A stretch of 64,000 nucleotides of DNA from OMPR01 sp965183835 (GCA_965183835.1 CBCYME010000019.1:1-64000), one strand, 5' to 3'. Numbered from the stretch's first letter, positions 7,089 to 16,958 are shown. Numbers and translations are program-made. Notes: generated by a model from the sequence alone, not told the origin.

Positions 7089-9179
7089 TCAAGCAGGCGA
7101 CAGGGCAACCGACACCCCGTTAAAGGCTGCATTGCCGCTTATGGGGTCGATGCGGGTATCATCTGTCAGATCATTGATCGAAACAGTTTGAACGCGCGTT
7201 GCCGCTGTAAGTTGCCCTTTTTCCTGCCCCCATCCCTGAGGGATAGACACAACACCTGGTGCCATGGCTGAGGTCACTTCAGCCGGCAAGGTGATTGTTC
7301 CCACGCGCGCCGAGACTTGAACGTCGTCACTGTCGGAAATTCCCAGTTTGTCGGCGTCCTGAGGGTGAATCTGGACAGTACACCGGTTTCGTCCTTTGAC
7401 CAGACGCTCACTGTTTTGCGTCCAACTGTTGTGGCTGCGCGCTTGGCGGCGGCCAATCATGACAAAGGGGCGTTCGGGGTCCAGAGTGTCCGCCTGTGCC
7501 AGCAGTCTTGGCAGGTCATCCAAAAAGACTTGTGGTGCGAGCGACAGTCGGCCCTCGGGCGTCTCCAGTCTGGTGCCGAGATTTGGAAACAATGGCCCAA
7601 GGTCAACAGATCCCTGCGCAGCTTCAAGCTTGGGAATGGTCACGTCATCTGCGTGGAAACCACGCGCCAATAGCGCGGTCAAAACCTGCTCTGGTGCCGG
7701 GCCAATGGTGTTGGCTCCTGTCAGCTTTGCCTGCAGCCTGGCAATGATTTCCCACTCTTGCGGATTGTTGTTTGGCGGGCTGAACAGGGCTGGCGCATAG
7801 GCGGCGGTGTTTCTGACGGCAAAGCTGTGGAACACGATGTCATAGATCATCTCCTCCAATGCCACCGTGCCGGGTAGAATGAGGTCGGCGTGTCGAGTTG
7901 TGTCGTTCAAGTGGATGTCGATGGACATCACAAAATCCAACTCGTCTATTGCTCGATCAATCCGTCGCCCGTTCGGAGCAGTCAAGACGGGGTTTCCTGC
8001 CACAGTGACCAGCGCTTTAATCTGGCCTTCGCCGGGGGTTTCCATTTCCTCTGCCATCACGGAAACCGGAAACTCACCATTATATAGTGGTTGGCCGGAC
8101 ACCCGTGAACGACGTTCCGGGTAGCTACGCACTTTGCCCTTGCGAGATGTCATTCCAACATAATCCAAGGCAGGGGTGGTGAACATCGCCCCACCTTGAG
8201 TATCAAAGTTCCCGGTGATGATATTCAGAACGTTGGTGGCCCACTGGCAGAGCCCCCCGAAACTTTGGGTCGACGCCCCCATGCGTGAATAGCAAACCGC
8301 ACTTTCAGCCTGAGAGAATGCGCGCGCAAGATTGCGGATGGTGTGCGCATCAATGCCAGTGGATTTGGCGGCATACTCTGGGGTAAATGGCGAAACGTGC
8401 GCGCGCAGCGTGTCGAGACCATCAAGCAATGGTGTCAAATGCCCTGCGTTTTCCAACCTTTCGGCTAAAATGACGTGGATCATGGCCAATAGCAGGTTTG
8501 CATCGGTTTCTGGACGAATAAAGAGATGTTCGTCCGCTTTTTCAGCAGTTTCAGTACGACGCGGATCGACAACAACAACTCGCCCACCGCGTGCTTGCAA
8601 CTCTGTTATCCGTCGGCCAAACCCCGGGGCTGTCATCATTGACCCGTTGGATACCAGTGGATTGCCCCCAATGATCACCATGAAATCTGTCCGGTCGATA
8701 TCTGGAACTGGGATCAGCATGGGGTGGCCCAGCATATGGATAGATGCCACGTGGTGCGGGATCTGATCCGCAGTCGCTGAGCTGTACCGGTTGCTGGTTC
8801 CAATGGCTTTGATCAACCCGGGCAGGTTCATCAAATTGCCAAACTTGTGGGCGTTGGGATTGCCGAGATAAACGCCGACAGCGTCAGGCCCATGTGCATC
8901 TTGAACGGTTCGGATCTGTTCAGCGGCGAAATCCAGGGCCTCTTCCCATTCAATTTCCACGAAGTGGCCATCAATTTTTCGCAAAGGTTTGGTGATGCGA
9001 TCAGGGTCAGTCCGGAAATCTTGCAAAGCCACAGCCTTAGGGCAGATATGCCCGCGTGACAGGGGATCATCGGGATCTGCCTTAATGGACAGGACTTGAT
9101 CCGCGTCATGCGTGATAATCAGGCCGCACATGGCCTCGCAGATATTGCAGGTGCGATGTTGTGTTTGCGGCTCTTGCAT
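7089..9179 (-). CDS. molybdopterin-dependent oxidoreductase (DMSO reductase superfamily)
   Basis: Mo-bisMGD enzyme of 696 residues. An N-terminal [4Fe-4S] domain has ligands Cys11, Cys14, Cys18 and Cys46 (CNICEAMCG ... HICPK), followed by the molybdopterin domains (DPRRTETAEKADEHL, MGASTQSFGG, VTVAGNPVLTAPNGRRIDRA) and a C-terminal dinucleotide-binding domain (about 575-690, HNSWTQNSERLVKG, IPQGWGQEKGQL). No Tat signal, so cytoplasmic. Closest in layout to short formate-dehydrogenase-like or assimilatory oxidoreductases; the substrate cannot be told. It lies after the LIV/acyl-CoA synthetase operon but behind a terminator at 9223-9247. The ATG has GAGG 4 nt ahead. Confidence 0.88.
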   Translation of the reverse strand: MQEPQTQHRTCNICEAMCGLIITHDADQVLSIKADPDDPLSRGHICPKAVALQDFRTDPDRITKPLRKIDGHFVEIEWEEALDFAAEQIRTVQDAHGPDAVGVYLGNPNAHKFGNLMNLPGLIKAIGTSNRYSSATADQIPHHVASIHMLGHPMLIPVPDIDRTDFMVIIGGNPLVSNGSMMTAPGFGRRITELQARGGRVVVVDPRRTETAEKADEHLFIRPETDANLLLAMIHVILAERLENAGHLTPLLDGLDTLRAHVSPFTPEYAAKSTGIDAHTIRNLARAFSQAESAVCYSRMGASTQSFGGLCQWATNVLNIITGNFDTQGGAMFTTPALDYVGMTSRKGKVRSYPERRSRVSGQPLYNGEFPVSVMAEEMETPGEGQIKALVTVAGNPVLTAPNGRRIDRAIDELDFVMSIDIHLNDTTRHADLILPGTVALEEMIYDIVFHSFAVRNTAAYAPALFSPPNNNPQEWEIIARLQAKLTGANTIGPAPEQVLTALLARGFHADDVTIPKLEAAQGSVDLGPLFPNLGTRLETPEGRLSLAPQVFLDDLPRLLAQADTLDPERPFVMIGRRQARSHNSWTQNSERLVKGRNRCTVQIHPQDADKLGISDSDDVQVSARVGTITLPAEVTSAMAPGVVSIPQGWGQEKGQLTAATRVQTVSINDLTDDTRIDPISGNAAFNGVSVALSPA

Positions 9180-9222
9180 GGGGTCCTCGCGGGGGGAATA
9201 GCTGGGATAAGAGATACAATAA

Positions 9223-9247
9223 GGGCGCCCGATACAGTCGGACGCCC
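9223..9247 (-). terminator. rho-independent terminator after the LIV operon
   Basis: On the minus strand a 10-bp stem GGGCGTCCGA / TCGGGCGCCC (one G-U pair), loop CTGTA, followed by TTATTGTAT. It sits 14 bp after the stop of the binding-protein gene. Confidence 0.7.
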
Positions 9248-9260
9248 ATTTGTTAGTGCT

Positions 9261-10421
9261 TTATTCTTCGTGGACCTTTTTCCAGTTGCCATTTTCGACA
9301 ACAGAAACATAGACAGAGTCCGCACCTTGGTGATCATCAGGGGCAAAGTCGATGTAGTTGCCCACCAGCTCATCCTCGTACTTGAGGCTTTCCATCGCGG
9401 CGATAAAGCTGTCGTGGGTCAGGTCTGGTCCCGCAGCTTCAAGCGCGCGCACCATGAGCGCGGCCGAGGCATAGCCCAGCATTGCAAATCCCACCGGGTT
9501 CTCGCCGTTGGCCGCCATATATTCCTCGATGAACGCTTTGGGGGCGGGTTGATCCGCGCGCGCCCAGAGATCCTGCCAGCTGGCCGCCGCATACAGTCCT
9601 TCGGTCACGCCGCCCGGCACCTTGGCCACCACGGTCAGGAAACCAGCCGAAGTGTTCATGAACTTCATGTCATTCAGGCCCATTTTCTTGGCGGTGCCTG
9701 CTACTGTAATGCTTTGACGGACAGTCAACGCCATCGAAACGATGTCGCACCCTTCGGACTTTAGTTTGGACAATGAACCGACGAAATCTGACTCGTCTGG
9801 TTTGTGTGTTGTTTCGGCTGCAAAGGTAATGCCAGCTTCTTTGGCGCCTTCTTTCGATCCCTCTAGGATTTCTTTGCCGAAGTCAGTCGGCAGGTACATA
9901 GTGCACACTTCCTGTGCGCCGAATTCACCGGCCAAGTATTTCACACCGATGCGTGCCTGTTCGAAATAATCCGCGAAGGAGACGAATTTGTTGCGGACAG
10001 GATCTTGCAACATTTGACGTGCTGCGGACAGAGGGGCGACGTTGGGAATACCTTTGGGATCCAACAGCTTAAAACCAGCCAGGTTCATCGGGGTGCCAAG
10101 GCTCTGCAGCATGGCAAAAACTTTGTCGCGGTTCAGCAGCTTGTTATAGCCCTGCATCGCACGCGGCATCTGGTATCCATTGTCTTCGACGATGAACTTG
10201 ATCTGACGCCCATGTACACCACCGGCGGCATTTACTTTTTCAAAGTAGAGGTTCGCGCCCTTGGTGGCCGGAACCCCTACAGCGGCAAACACGCCGGATA
10301 GGTCATTGACCGACCCAATGGTCACTTCGGTATCGGAGACACCCTGCGTATCTGCCTGCGCCAGCGTTGCTGCTGCCGTCAGGGCGGTGGCTGTCGCCAG
10401 CCGTTTGATGAGTGTTTTCAT
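9261..10421 (-). CDS. ABC transporter substrate-binding protein, branched-chain amino acid/LIV family
   Basis: Periplasmic receptor of the LivFGHM-type importer encoded upstream. 386 residues; Sec signal peptide MKTLIKRLATATALTAAATL cleaved after AQA, then a type I periplasmic binding fold starting VTIGSVNDLSGVFAAVGVPA and containing KFIVEDNGYQMPRAMQGYNKL. It is last in the operon, 30 nt after the acyl-CoA synthetase, which suggests a carboxylic acid rather than an amino acid as ligand (inference). Followed by a terminator. Confidence 0.93.
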   Translation of the reverse strand: MKTLIKRLATATALTAAATLAQADTQGVSDTEVTIGSVNDLSGVFAAVGVPATKGANLYFEKVNAAGGVHGRQIKFIVEDNGYQMPRAMQGYNKLLNRDKVFAMLQSLGTPMNLAGFKLLDPKGIPNVAPLSAARQMLQDPVRNKFVSFADYFEQARIGVKYLAGEFGAQEVCTMYLPTDFGKEILEGSKEGAKEAGITFAAETTHKPDESDFVGSLSKLKSEGCDIVSMALTVRQSITVAGTAKKMGLNDMKFMNTSAGFLTVVAKVPGGVTEGLYAAASWQDLWARADQPAPKAFIEEYMAANGENPVGFAMLGYASAALMVRALEAAGPDLTHDSFIAAMESLKYEDELVGNYIDFAPDDHQGADSVYVSVVENGNWKKVHEE

Positions 10422-10451
10422 GTGTTTCCTCCCTATGGAACCTTTTTGTTT

Positions 10452-12335
10452 TTAGTACATGTCGTCGATCAGATGGGCGTGCGCCTTTTCAACATAACTG
10501 CGTTTCAGCTTCATGGTTGCCGTAAGCTCCTCATCTTCAGCAGTCAAAAGCACGTCGATTAATCGGAAATCCTTGATCTGTTCAACGCGCGCGAATTCCT
10601 TGTTCACCGCGTTGACCTCCTTGGTGATCAAGTCTTTGACTTCTTGTGCCGCACAGAGCGAGGCAAAGTTGGAAAACGGCACTTTGGTGTCCTGAGCGTA
10701 TTTCTCTACGTTCTCTTGATCAATCATTATCAACGCTGTCAGATACTTGCGCCGATCACCGATGATTACTGCGTCGGAAACAAAATGGCTGAACTTGAGC
10801 CGGCTTTCAATTTCCGCCGGGGTGATGTTCTTGCCGCCTGCCGTGATGATAATGTCCTTGAGGCGTCCGGTGATGGTTAGAAACCCGTCGCTATCCATGC
10901 TCCCAACATCGCCGGTGCGCAGCCAGCCGTCGGCGGTAAAGGTCTCGGCGGTTTTCTCGTTGTTGCGCCAGTAACCTTGGAAGTTGTTCAGACCCTTTGT
11001 TTGGATCTCGCCATCATCGGCGATGCGGATGTCATAGCCGGGCACCGCCTTGCCGATGGTGCCGACCTTGTTTTCCTCCATCGTATTGATGGACCCTAGA
11101 CCCGCGGTTTCGGTCATGCCCCAGCCTTCGAGCAGGGGCACGCCAATGGACCAGTACCATTTCAACAACTCGGGCGAGATCGGAGCCGCTCCAGAACCGC
11201 CACGCCGCATTTTGTCCATACCCAGCATGCGCCGTAGGTTGCGCAGCACCAATCGATCCCAGAACCAGAACTTTGCAGCCACACCTGCGGGAACTGGCTT
11301 GTTCGCCAGCAGGTATTCGGCGCGTTCCATTCCGGCTTTTATAGCCAAACCAAAGGCGGCGCGGCCAGTTGGCGTAGCCTCTTGGGTCAGGATCAGAACC
11401 TGTGAATAGATTTTTTCCCAGACGCGTGGCACAGCCACAAAAGTTGCGGGCGATACTTCTTGTAGGTTGGCAAATACCGTTTCCGGGCTTTCGGCAAAAT
11501 TCACGGTGCTTTTAGTCGCCAGCGGGAAATAGATCGACACGTTCCGTTCCAAGATGTGGCACAGAGGCAGGAAACAAAGCTGTTCGTCAGTGTCGTATGT
11601 GGGCAGGCGATGAGCGCCCGCTTCGATCCCGGCCATGATATTTTCGTGGCACAACATCCCTCCCTTAGGTTTGCCGGTGGTGCCCGAAGTATAGATCAGC
11701 AACGCCGTGTCCTGAGGGCGGGCTAGAGAAATTTCGGTCTCAAAAACACCGGGCTCGTCCTGTTCTGCTTGGCGACCGATCTCATACAAGTCGTCGATCA
11801 TGATGCAACGGTGATGCTCAAGATCCTGCAGGCCTTCGTCTTCGAGGATAATCACATTCAGCAAGCCTGGAACGTCGGCTTCGATTTGCAGGAACTTGTC
11901 AAGTTGCTCTTCGTTTTCGACGATCAAGAAACGGCTGTCACTGTCATTGATCAGATAGGCCAACTGGCTGGCGGAATCGGTAGTATACACGCCTGAGGCA
12001 ATGCCGCCGACGCACTGAATTCCCAAATCAGAATAGGCCCATTCCTTCCGATCTTCGGACAGAATCGAGACGACTTCGCCCCGTAGCAGGCCCAGCTTGC
12101 GCAGGCCCAAGCCGATCCATTTTGCGTGTTGCCAGTAATCAGCCCAGGAATAGGTTTTCCAGATTCCGAAATCTTTTTCCCGATGGGCGGTGCGCTTGCC
12201 CAGATCAGCACAGCGTTTCTGGAACAGGCTGACGATGGTGTCGGACCCATCAACAAAAACGGGGCGTTGTCCGGGATTTACATTGAATGAAACCCCGTTG
12301 ATCTCGGTCTGGGCGGGCAGGGTGGGTGCATCCAT
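10452..12335 (-). CDS. long-chain acyl-CoA synthetase (AMP-forming)
   Basis: Activates a carboxylate with ATP and CoA. 627 residues of the ANL superfamily, FAA1/FadD15-like. Motifs: P-loop LLIYTSGTTGKPKGGML (about 205-221), GWGMTETAG (A5 motif), TGDVGSMDSDGFLTITGRLKD (A8 hinge), and the AAGGKNITPAEIE region; the C-terminal catalytic lysine region is MKLKRSYVEKAHAHLIDDMY. ATG 12335 is chosen because GGAGGTG lies 6 nt ahead; an ATG 15 bp upstream would bury that ribosome site. It is placed 5 nt after livF and before the binding-protein gene, i.e. inside the importer operon. Confidence 0.94.
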   Translation of the reverse strand: MDAPTLPAQTEINGVSFNVNPGQRPVFVDGSDTIVSLFQKRCADLGKRTAHREKDFGIWKTYSWADYWQHAKWIGLGLRKLGLLRGEVVSILSEDRKEWAYSDLGIQCVGGIASGVYTTDSASQLAYLINDSDSRFLIVENEEQLDKFLQIEADVPGLLNVIILEDEGLQDLEHHRCIMIDDLYEIGRQAEQDEPGVFETEISLARPQDTALLIYTSGTTGKPKGGMLCHENIMAGIEAGAHRLPTYDTDEQLCFLPLCHILERNVSIYFPLATKSTVNFAESPETVFANLQEVSPATFVAVPRVWEKIYSQVLILTQEATPTGRAAFGLAIKAGMERAEYLLANKPVPAGVAAKFWFWDRLVLRNLRRMLGMDKMRRGGSGAAPISPELLKWYWSIGVPLLEGWGMTETAGLGSINTMEENKVGTIGKAVPGYDIRIADDGEIQTKGLNNFQGYWRNNEKTAETFTADGWLRTGDVGSMDSDGFLTITGRLKDIIITAGGKNITPAEIESRLKFSHFVSDAVIIGDRRKYLTALIMIDQENVEKYAQDTKVPFSNFASLCAAQEVKDLITKEVNAVNKEFARVEQIKDFRLIDVLLTAEDEELTATMKLKRSYVEKAHAHLIDDMY

Positions 12336-12340
12336 ATCGC

Positions 12341-13114
12341 TCACCTCCATGTTTTCTTACGTTTCCAACGACGGGTTTCCCGAGCGCCTTCTTCTTGCAC
12401 ACCCAGATAGAAACTCTGGATGTCCTCAGACGCCATCAGGGCCTCGGCCGTGCCGTCCATGACAATGCGCCCGACCTCCATGACATAGCCGTCATGGGCA
12501 AGATTAAGCGCGGCGCTTGCGTTCTGTTCCACCAGCATCATTGTCATATTCTGTTCTTCGTTGAGCCGTTTCAGGATCTCAAAGATTTCCTGCACCAACA
12601 ATGGGGACAGACCCAACGAGGGTTCATCCAGCAGCATGATTTTGGGGTTGGCCATCAATCCTCGCCCAATGGCGAGCATCTGTTGTTGTCCACCTGACAG
12701 CGTGCCGGATTCTTGATTGCGGCGTTCTTTTAGGATCGGGAAATAGTTGAATACCAGTTCACGATCCCGTTCGATCTGCGCTTTGTCATTCGAGGTATAG
12801 GCGCCAAGGCTCAAGTTCTCGTCCACAGTGAGCAGCGGGAACACTTCGCGCCCCTCTGGTACATGAACGATTCCTTGCTGAACAACTTTGTGCGGTTCTG
12901 AGCCTTGGATTTGACGACCTTCAAACTCGATAGTGCCCTTTTCGGGATCCATCACGCCCGACACGGTTTTCATCAACGTTGTCTTGCCCGCACCATTTGC
13001 TCCAAGGATCGACACGATCCGACCGGGATGCACATCCAAGGATACGCCGCGGATGGCCATGATCGGGCCATAAAAGCTTTCGATATTGCGGATTTTCAGA
13101 ATGGCTTCGCTCAT
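12341..13114 (-). CDS. livF: LIV-type ABC transporter ATPase (LivF)
   Basis: Second ATPase of the importer, 257 residues. Walker A GANGAGKTTLMK, signature LSGGQQQMLAIGRGL, Walker B IMLLDEPSLGLSP and switch His equivalent in MMLVEQNASAAL. It has a C-terminal basic tail RRWKRKKTWR not usual for LivF. Start codon overlaps the livG stop by 4 nt (ATGA), so the two are translationally coupled. Confidence 0.95.
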   Translation of the reverse strand: MSEAILKIRNIESFYGPIMAIRGVSLDVHPGRIVSILGANGAGKTTLMKTVSGVMDPEKGTIEFEGRQIQGSEPHKVVQQGIVHVPEGREVFPLLTVDENLSLGAYTSNDKAQIERDRELVFNYFPILKERRNQESGTLSGGQQQMLAIGRGLMANPKIMLLDEPSLGLSPLLVQEIFEILKRLNEEQNMTMMLVEQNASAALNLAHDGYVMEVGRIVMDGTAEALMASEDIQSFYLGVQEEGARETRRWKRKKTWR

Positions 13115-13875
13115 GACGCTTTCCCCAGATAGGCTTCGATAACGGCGGGGTGGGCCTGCACTTCAGCGGGGGTGCCAAGCGCCAGTTTTGCACCATCAGC
13201 CATGGCCAAAACGCGGTCGGACACGCCCGACACTAGCCCCATGTCATGTTCCACCATCAAGACAGTGATCCCCATTTGACGGCGAATGTCATCAATCCAC
13301 CAGCGCATGTCGGTGGTCTCTTCGACGGATAACCCCGAGGCGGGTTCATCGAGTAATAGCAACTTGGGATCGGTGGCGAGGGCGCGGGCAACTTCGACCA
13401 CTTTACGCACGCCATAAGGCAGGCCAGCAATCATCTTATCGCGATAGGCCTGCAAATCCAGAAAATCGATGATTTCTTCGACCTTTTCCCTGCTGTCCAT
13501 CTCTTGCCGCTTGGCAGACGGGGTAAAGAAGATCTCGCTCAACAGGTTTGTCTGGCGGTGTCGGTGCCGCCCAACCAACAGGTTTTGTAAAACCGTGGCA
13601 TGTTCGAACAATTCAATGTTCTGGAACGTGCGCGCCACCCCATAGGCCGCCACCCCTGAAGGTTTCACCTGTAACAGGTCATGTCCGTCAAACCGGATCT
13701 TGCCTGCGAACGGGTTATAGAACCGGGAAATCAGGTTAAAGACGGTCGATTTCCCCGCGCCGTTAGGGCCGACAATGGCAAAGACTTCGCCTTCTTCGAC
13801 CGAGAATGACAGATCATCAACCGCAGTCAGACCACCGAATTTAAGGGTGACGTTTTCAAGCTCAAGCAGACTCAT
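13111..13875 (-). CDS. livG: LIV-type ABC transporter ATPase (LivG)
   Basis: First ATPase of the importer, 254 residues. Walker A GPNGAGKSTVFNLI, the LivG-typical weakened signature LPYGVRKVVEVARALA, Walker B LLLLDEPASGLS, H-loop VLMVEHDMGLV. It overlaps livM by 4 nt upstream and livF by 4 nt downstream. Confidence 0.95.
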   Translation of the reverse strand: MSLLELENVTLKFGGLTAVDDLSFSVEEGEVFAIVGPNGAGKSTVFNLISRFYNPFAGKIRFDGHDLLQVKPSGVAAYGVARTFQNIELFEHATVLQNLLVGRHRHRQTNLLSEIFFTPSAKRQEMDSREKVEEIIDFLDLQAYRDKMIAGLPYGVRKVVEVARALATDPKLLLLDEPASGLSVEETTDMRWWIDDIRRQMGITVLMVEHDMGLVSGVSDRVLAMADGAKLALGTPAEVQAHPAVIEAYLGKAS

Positions 13876-14969
13876 CTCAGGCGCTCCGTCTTGAGGTAGG
13901 ATTTCTGCCGCTTAAACATATCCTTGCGGTAGAAAGGGAACAGTTCGAACCACGTTCGGATTTTCAACCACCGGCCATAAATCCCCATGGGTTCAAACAG
14001 GATAAAGGCAATCAGGATCATGCCAAAAATACCAAACTCCAAACCCGGAATGGCCACAGTTGACCCGCCAAACACAGCCCCCACATACTCTTTCGAGATG
14101 GACAAGAACTGAGGCAGGAAGCCAATAACAATTGCTCCAAAGAAAGCACCATGGATCGACCCAAGCCCACCGATGACGATCATCATCAGCAACTGGATTG
14201 AGATCACGACGCTGAATGTCTCGTTGTTGAACGCTGTGGCGTAAAGCCCCATCAAAGCCCCAGCCAAACCGGTCACCGCACACGATAGTCCAAATGAGAT
14301 GGCTTTGGTGCGAGAGACGTCGATACCCATCGCTTGCGCAGAAACTTCGCTGTCGCGAACCGCGATAAAGCTGCGTCCCAAGGGGGCCCGAAGCAGATTG
14401 ATATAGCCTAGGGTGACGATAACGGTGACGGCCAATGTGAGCCAATAGAACTCTTTCGGGGTGCTCCAGCGATCAATCATGACGCCAAAGACATTCACGG
14501 CTGGTGCGTATTTGCCACCCACACCGCCGGTCCATGGTTCGGTCAGAACGATGATATCATCGACAAGGATCGACATCGCTAGGGTCGCAATCGCAAGGTA
14601 AATCCCATGCAACCGCAAAGCTGGAATGGCAACAATGACGCCGACCATTCCGGTGATCAGACCAGCAAGCGGAAAGGCCAGCATAAACGGCACACCAGCT
14701 TCGATTAGGATGATGTTCGCATAGCAGCCAAAGGCGAGAAATGCGGCATGTCCCAGACTTGCCTGACCTGTGTGACCGGTCAGGATCATCAGACCCAAAC
14801 CAGCGATGGCCCAGATCAGAACGTTAGTGAGTTCGCCGAGATAGAAGTCATCCAAGACCCAAGGGGCAATGATAACCGCCGCCAACAGGAGCAAATATAA
14901 GCTGAGCTGATAGCCGTCTTTCCAAGGGCGAATATCCTGCATGTAGTCGGTTTTGAAAACAATCCGCAT
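13872..14969 (-). CDS. livM: LIV-type ABC transporter permease (LivM)
   Basis: Inner-membrane permease, 365 residues from ATG 14969 (MRIVFKTDYMQDIRPW). About eight to ten hydrophobic helices; LivM signature GHTGQASLGHAAFLAFGCY near residue 75 and the conserved cytoplasmic loop RSFIAVRDSEVSAQAMGIDV. A longer frame to 15092 exists but would overlap livH and adds a non-hydrophobic unrelated leader, so it was rejected. It lies 4 nt after livH and overlaps livG by 4 nt. Confidence 0.93.
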   Translation of the reverse strand: MRIVFKTDYMQDIRPWKDGYQLSLYLLLLAAVIIAPWVLDDFYLGELTNVLIWAIAGLGLMILTGHTGQASLGHAAFLAFGCYANIILIEAGVPFMLAFPLAGLITGMVGVIVAIPALRLHGIYLAIATLAMSILVDDIIVLTEPWTGGVGGKYAPAVNVFGVMIDRWSTPKEFYWLTLAVTVIVTLGYINLLRAPLGRSFIAVRDSEVSAQAMGIDVSRTKAISFGLSCAVTGLAGALMGLYATAFNNETFSVVISIQLLMMIVIGGLGSIHGAFFGAIVIGFLPQFLSISKEYVGAVFGGSTVAIPGLEFGIFGMILIAFILFEPMGIYGRWLKIRTWFELFPFYRKDMFKRQKSYLKTERLR

Positions 14970-14973
14970 GTGG

Positions 14974-15849
14974 TTACACCTTCTTGACGCGCACTTGGCT
15001 GAACAGCCCGTGCGGACGGAAGACCAACACAGCCAGAAGCAGCGCGTAGGGTGCGATCTGGCTGTAACCAGCAGCAATGTAACGGCTGGCAAACGGTTCG
15101 ATTACGCCAACAATCAACCCCCCTGCCAAGGCGCCGGGCAGGCTGCCGAAGCCACCGATCACAGCGGCTGCAAAGGCTTTGATCCCCATCAGGCCAGTGT
15201 TTGGATCAACAGACCCTTTGGCCGCAAACAGGATCCCGGCAACACAGGCTACCACACCTGCCAGAGCCCAGATGAACCCCTGCACCCGCTTGACCGGAAT
15301 GCCCATGTAATAGGCGGCCAATTGGTTCTGTGACGCACCCTGCATGGCGAGCCCAAGTTTGGTTTTGCTAAAGAAGACATACAAGCCCCAGGTCAACAGA
15401 ACTGTGACGACGATAACCGCAACATCTTCCATGCCCAGCACGAGACCGCCAAATGCCAGTTCTTTCCCGGCCAATGGGTTTTGCAATGTCTGCGGTTCAT
15501 GACCCCAGATCAAACCGGCAAAGAACCGAATGACGAAGCCCAGCGCGATTGTCAGGATTACCACTGATGTTTGGCTTTCTCCAAACATGCGGCGGATGAC
15601 AAAGCGATCCAGCAAATAGCCAAGCAGAGCCATCAGCCCCATGGATAGTGGTAAAGCCATCCAAAACGGCAGGCCCATATATTCAGTGTTGGTAAGTCCG
15701 ATGGTGACAAAGGCGCCCAGCATCATGAAATCGCCTTGTGCGAAATTCACGGCTTCGGTTGCCTTGTAGATCAAAACAAAGCCAAGCGCGATCAGGCCAT
15801 ACACACAGCCATTCGCCAGCCCGCTGATCAGCAGCTGCAAGTTATCCAA
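14974..15849 (-). CDS. livH: LIV-type ABC transporter permease (LivH)
   Basis: Inner-membrane permease, 291 residues, about eight helices. LivH signature NGCVYGLIALGFVLIYKATE at the N-terminus and the loop MQGASQNQLAAYYMGIPVKR. TTG start at 15849 (MDNLQLLISGL) with GGAGGAAAA 4 nt ahead. First gene of the importer/acyl-CoA synthetase operon, order livH-livM-livG-livF-acs-binding protein. Confidence 0.94.
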   Translation of the reverse strand: MDNLQLLISGLANGCVYGLIALGFVLIYKATEAVNFAQGDFMMLGAFVTIGLTNTEYMGLPFWMALPLSMGLMALLGYLLDRFVIRRMFGESQTSVVILTIALGFVIRFFAGLIWGHEPQTLQNPLAGKELAFGGLVLGMEDVAVIVVTVLLTWGLYVFFSKTKLGLAMQGASQNQLAAYYMGIPVKRVQGFIWALAGVVACVAGILFAAKGSVDPNTGLMGIKAFAAAVIGGFGSLPGALAGGLIVGVIEPFASRYIAAGYSQIAPYALLLAVLVFRPHGLFSQVRVKKV

Positions 15850-15886
15850 ATTTTCCTCCCTGCACCGGTATCCCGATGTCTGTTGA

Positions 15887-15922
15887 TAAGCCCCCTATGC
15901 TCCTCACTTCATCGGGGGCTTA
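15887..15922. repeat. 9-bp inverted repeat between dehydrogenase and livH
   Basis: TAAGCCCCC and GGGGGCTTA with an 18-nt loop. It sits 8 bp after the stop of the dehydrogenase gene on the minus strand but has no T-tract, so it may be a weak or rho-assisted terminator or an operator for the liv operon. Confidence 0.4.
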
Positions 15923-15929
15923 CTTAGCA

Positions 15930-16958
15930 CTATGGCGTGATCATCACCTTTCCGTCTGGCTTTTTCAGCGCATCTGCGAGATCTGACACAACGTCACGCA
16001 GCGGTACGTGGACCGAAACGTCAGTTTTCCAGCGTCCATCCGCAAACCGGGCCTGAACTTCAGCTGCAACACGGGCTTGATCGGCGGGTGGTGTGTCGCG
16101 CATCCAAGCAGTCAGCCAAAAGCCTTCGATCCGTTTGCCCATGAGAATGAGCTGGCCCATTTGCGTCAATTTCGGAACTTCGGCATCAAGCTTGCCATAG
16201 CTGATCCAGCGCGCCCTGTTTGGCATCGCAACAAAAATCTGTTCTGAGAGCTGATCAGACACAGCATCCAAGAACACACGTGGTTTCAATTGTGCACTGA
16301 GGGCGGCAAACTGCTTGAGAAAGTCGGGATCAGTTGTCACCAAAACCTCGGCCGCACCGTGGGATTTGAGCGTTTCAACAGCCTCGGCACGGCGCACAAG
16401 CGCGATGGGTTTCAGCCCCATGTCGCGCCCCAAGGTGCACATCAGCTTCCCCAATTGGCTTGAGGCAGCAGACACAACAAATGCGTCGCCTTCGGAGCGG
16501 GCAATATCAACCATGGCCATGGCGGTCATTGGATTCACGATCTGTGCCGAACCGTCCTCGTCAGAGATATCCGGACGCAAGGGGATGCACATCATGGCCT
16601 CGGTCATGGCATATTCTGCCCAAGCACCTGACCCAGAGGCGACAAATGCCACCCGCTGTCCCATCAAAGCGCCGGCACCCTTGCCGCTGGCGACAACGTC
16701 GCCGCACCCTTCGAACCCAGCGGGCGCGCCTTTGATGCGCGGTTGGCCATATTCGCCTTTGATGAAATGAGTATCCGACGGATTCACAGACGCCATCCGC
16801 AACTTGATCAAGACTTGACCGGGGCCGGGAGCGGGGACCGCAATTTCTGTGTTTTCTAACCAATCGGCCGCATCGGCAATCGCCGGGCCCGTGGCTTTGC
16901 CGGAATAACCGTCGTGACATTGCACCACGGCAAACATCGTTTCAGGAACAGAACTCAT
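15930..16958 (-). CDS. zinc-independent medium-chain dehydrogenase/quinone oxidoreductase-like protein
   Basis: NAD(P)H-dependent MDR family, 342 residues. GroES-like domain (VPAPGPGQVLIKLRMASVNPSD, about 41-62; PAGFEGCGDVVASGKGAG) and a Rossmann domain (VVSAASSQLGKLMCTLGRDMG, about 162-182). Structural zinc cysteines are absent, pointing to the quinone-reductase/enoyl-reductase branch. ATG 16958 overlaps the stop of the upstream TetR gene by 4 nt, so the regulator and enzyme are co-transcribed. Substrate unknown; linkage to an acyl-CoA synthetase operon hints at acyl or alkenal reduction. Confidence 0.87.
   Translation of the reverse strand: MSSVPETMFAVVQCHDGYSGKATGPAIADAADWLENTEIAVPAPGPGQVLIKLRMASVNPSDTHFIKGEYGQPRIKGAPAGFEGCGDVVASGKGAGALMGQRVAFVASGSGAWAEYAMTEAMMCIPLRPDISDEDGSAQIVNPMTAMAMVDIARSEGDAFVVSAASSQLGKLMCTLGRDMGLKPIALVRRAEAVETLKSHGAAEVLVTTDPDFLKQFAALSAQLKPRVFLDAVSDQLSEQIFVAMPNRARWISYGKLDAEVPKLTQMGQLILMGKRIEGFWLTAWMRDTPPADQARVAAEVQARFADGRWKTDVSVHVPLRDVVSDLADALKKPDGKVMITP

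Noticed and set aside
7089..9179. Several plus-strand open frames inside the molybdopterin oxidoreductase region
   Set aside because: They are shadows of a clear 696-residue gene on the minus strand and match no family.
15887..15922. Strong terminator before livH
   Set aside because: The stem is good but no T-tract follows on either strand, so it is listed only as an inverted repeat.
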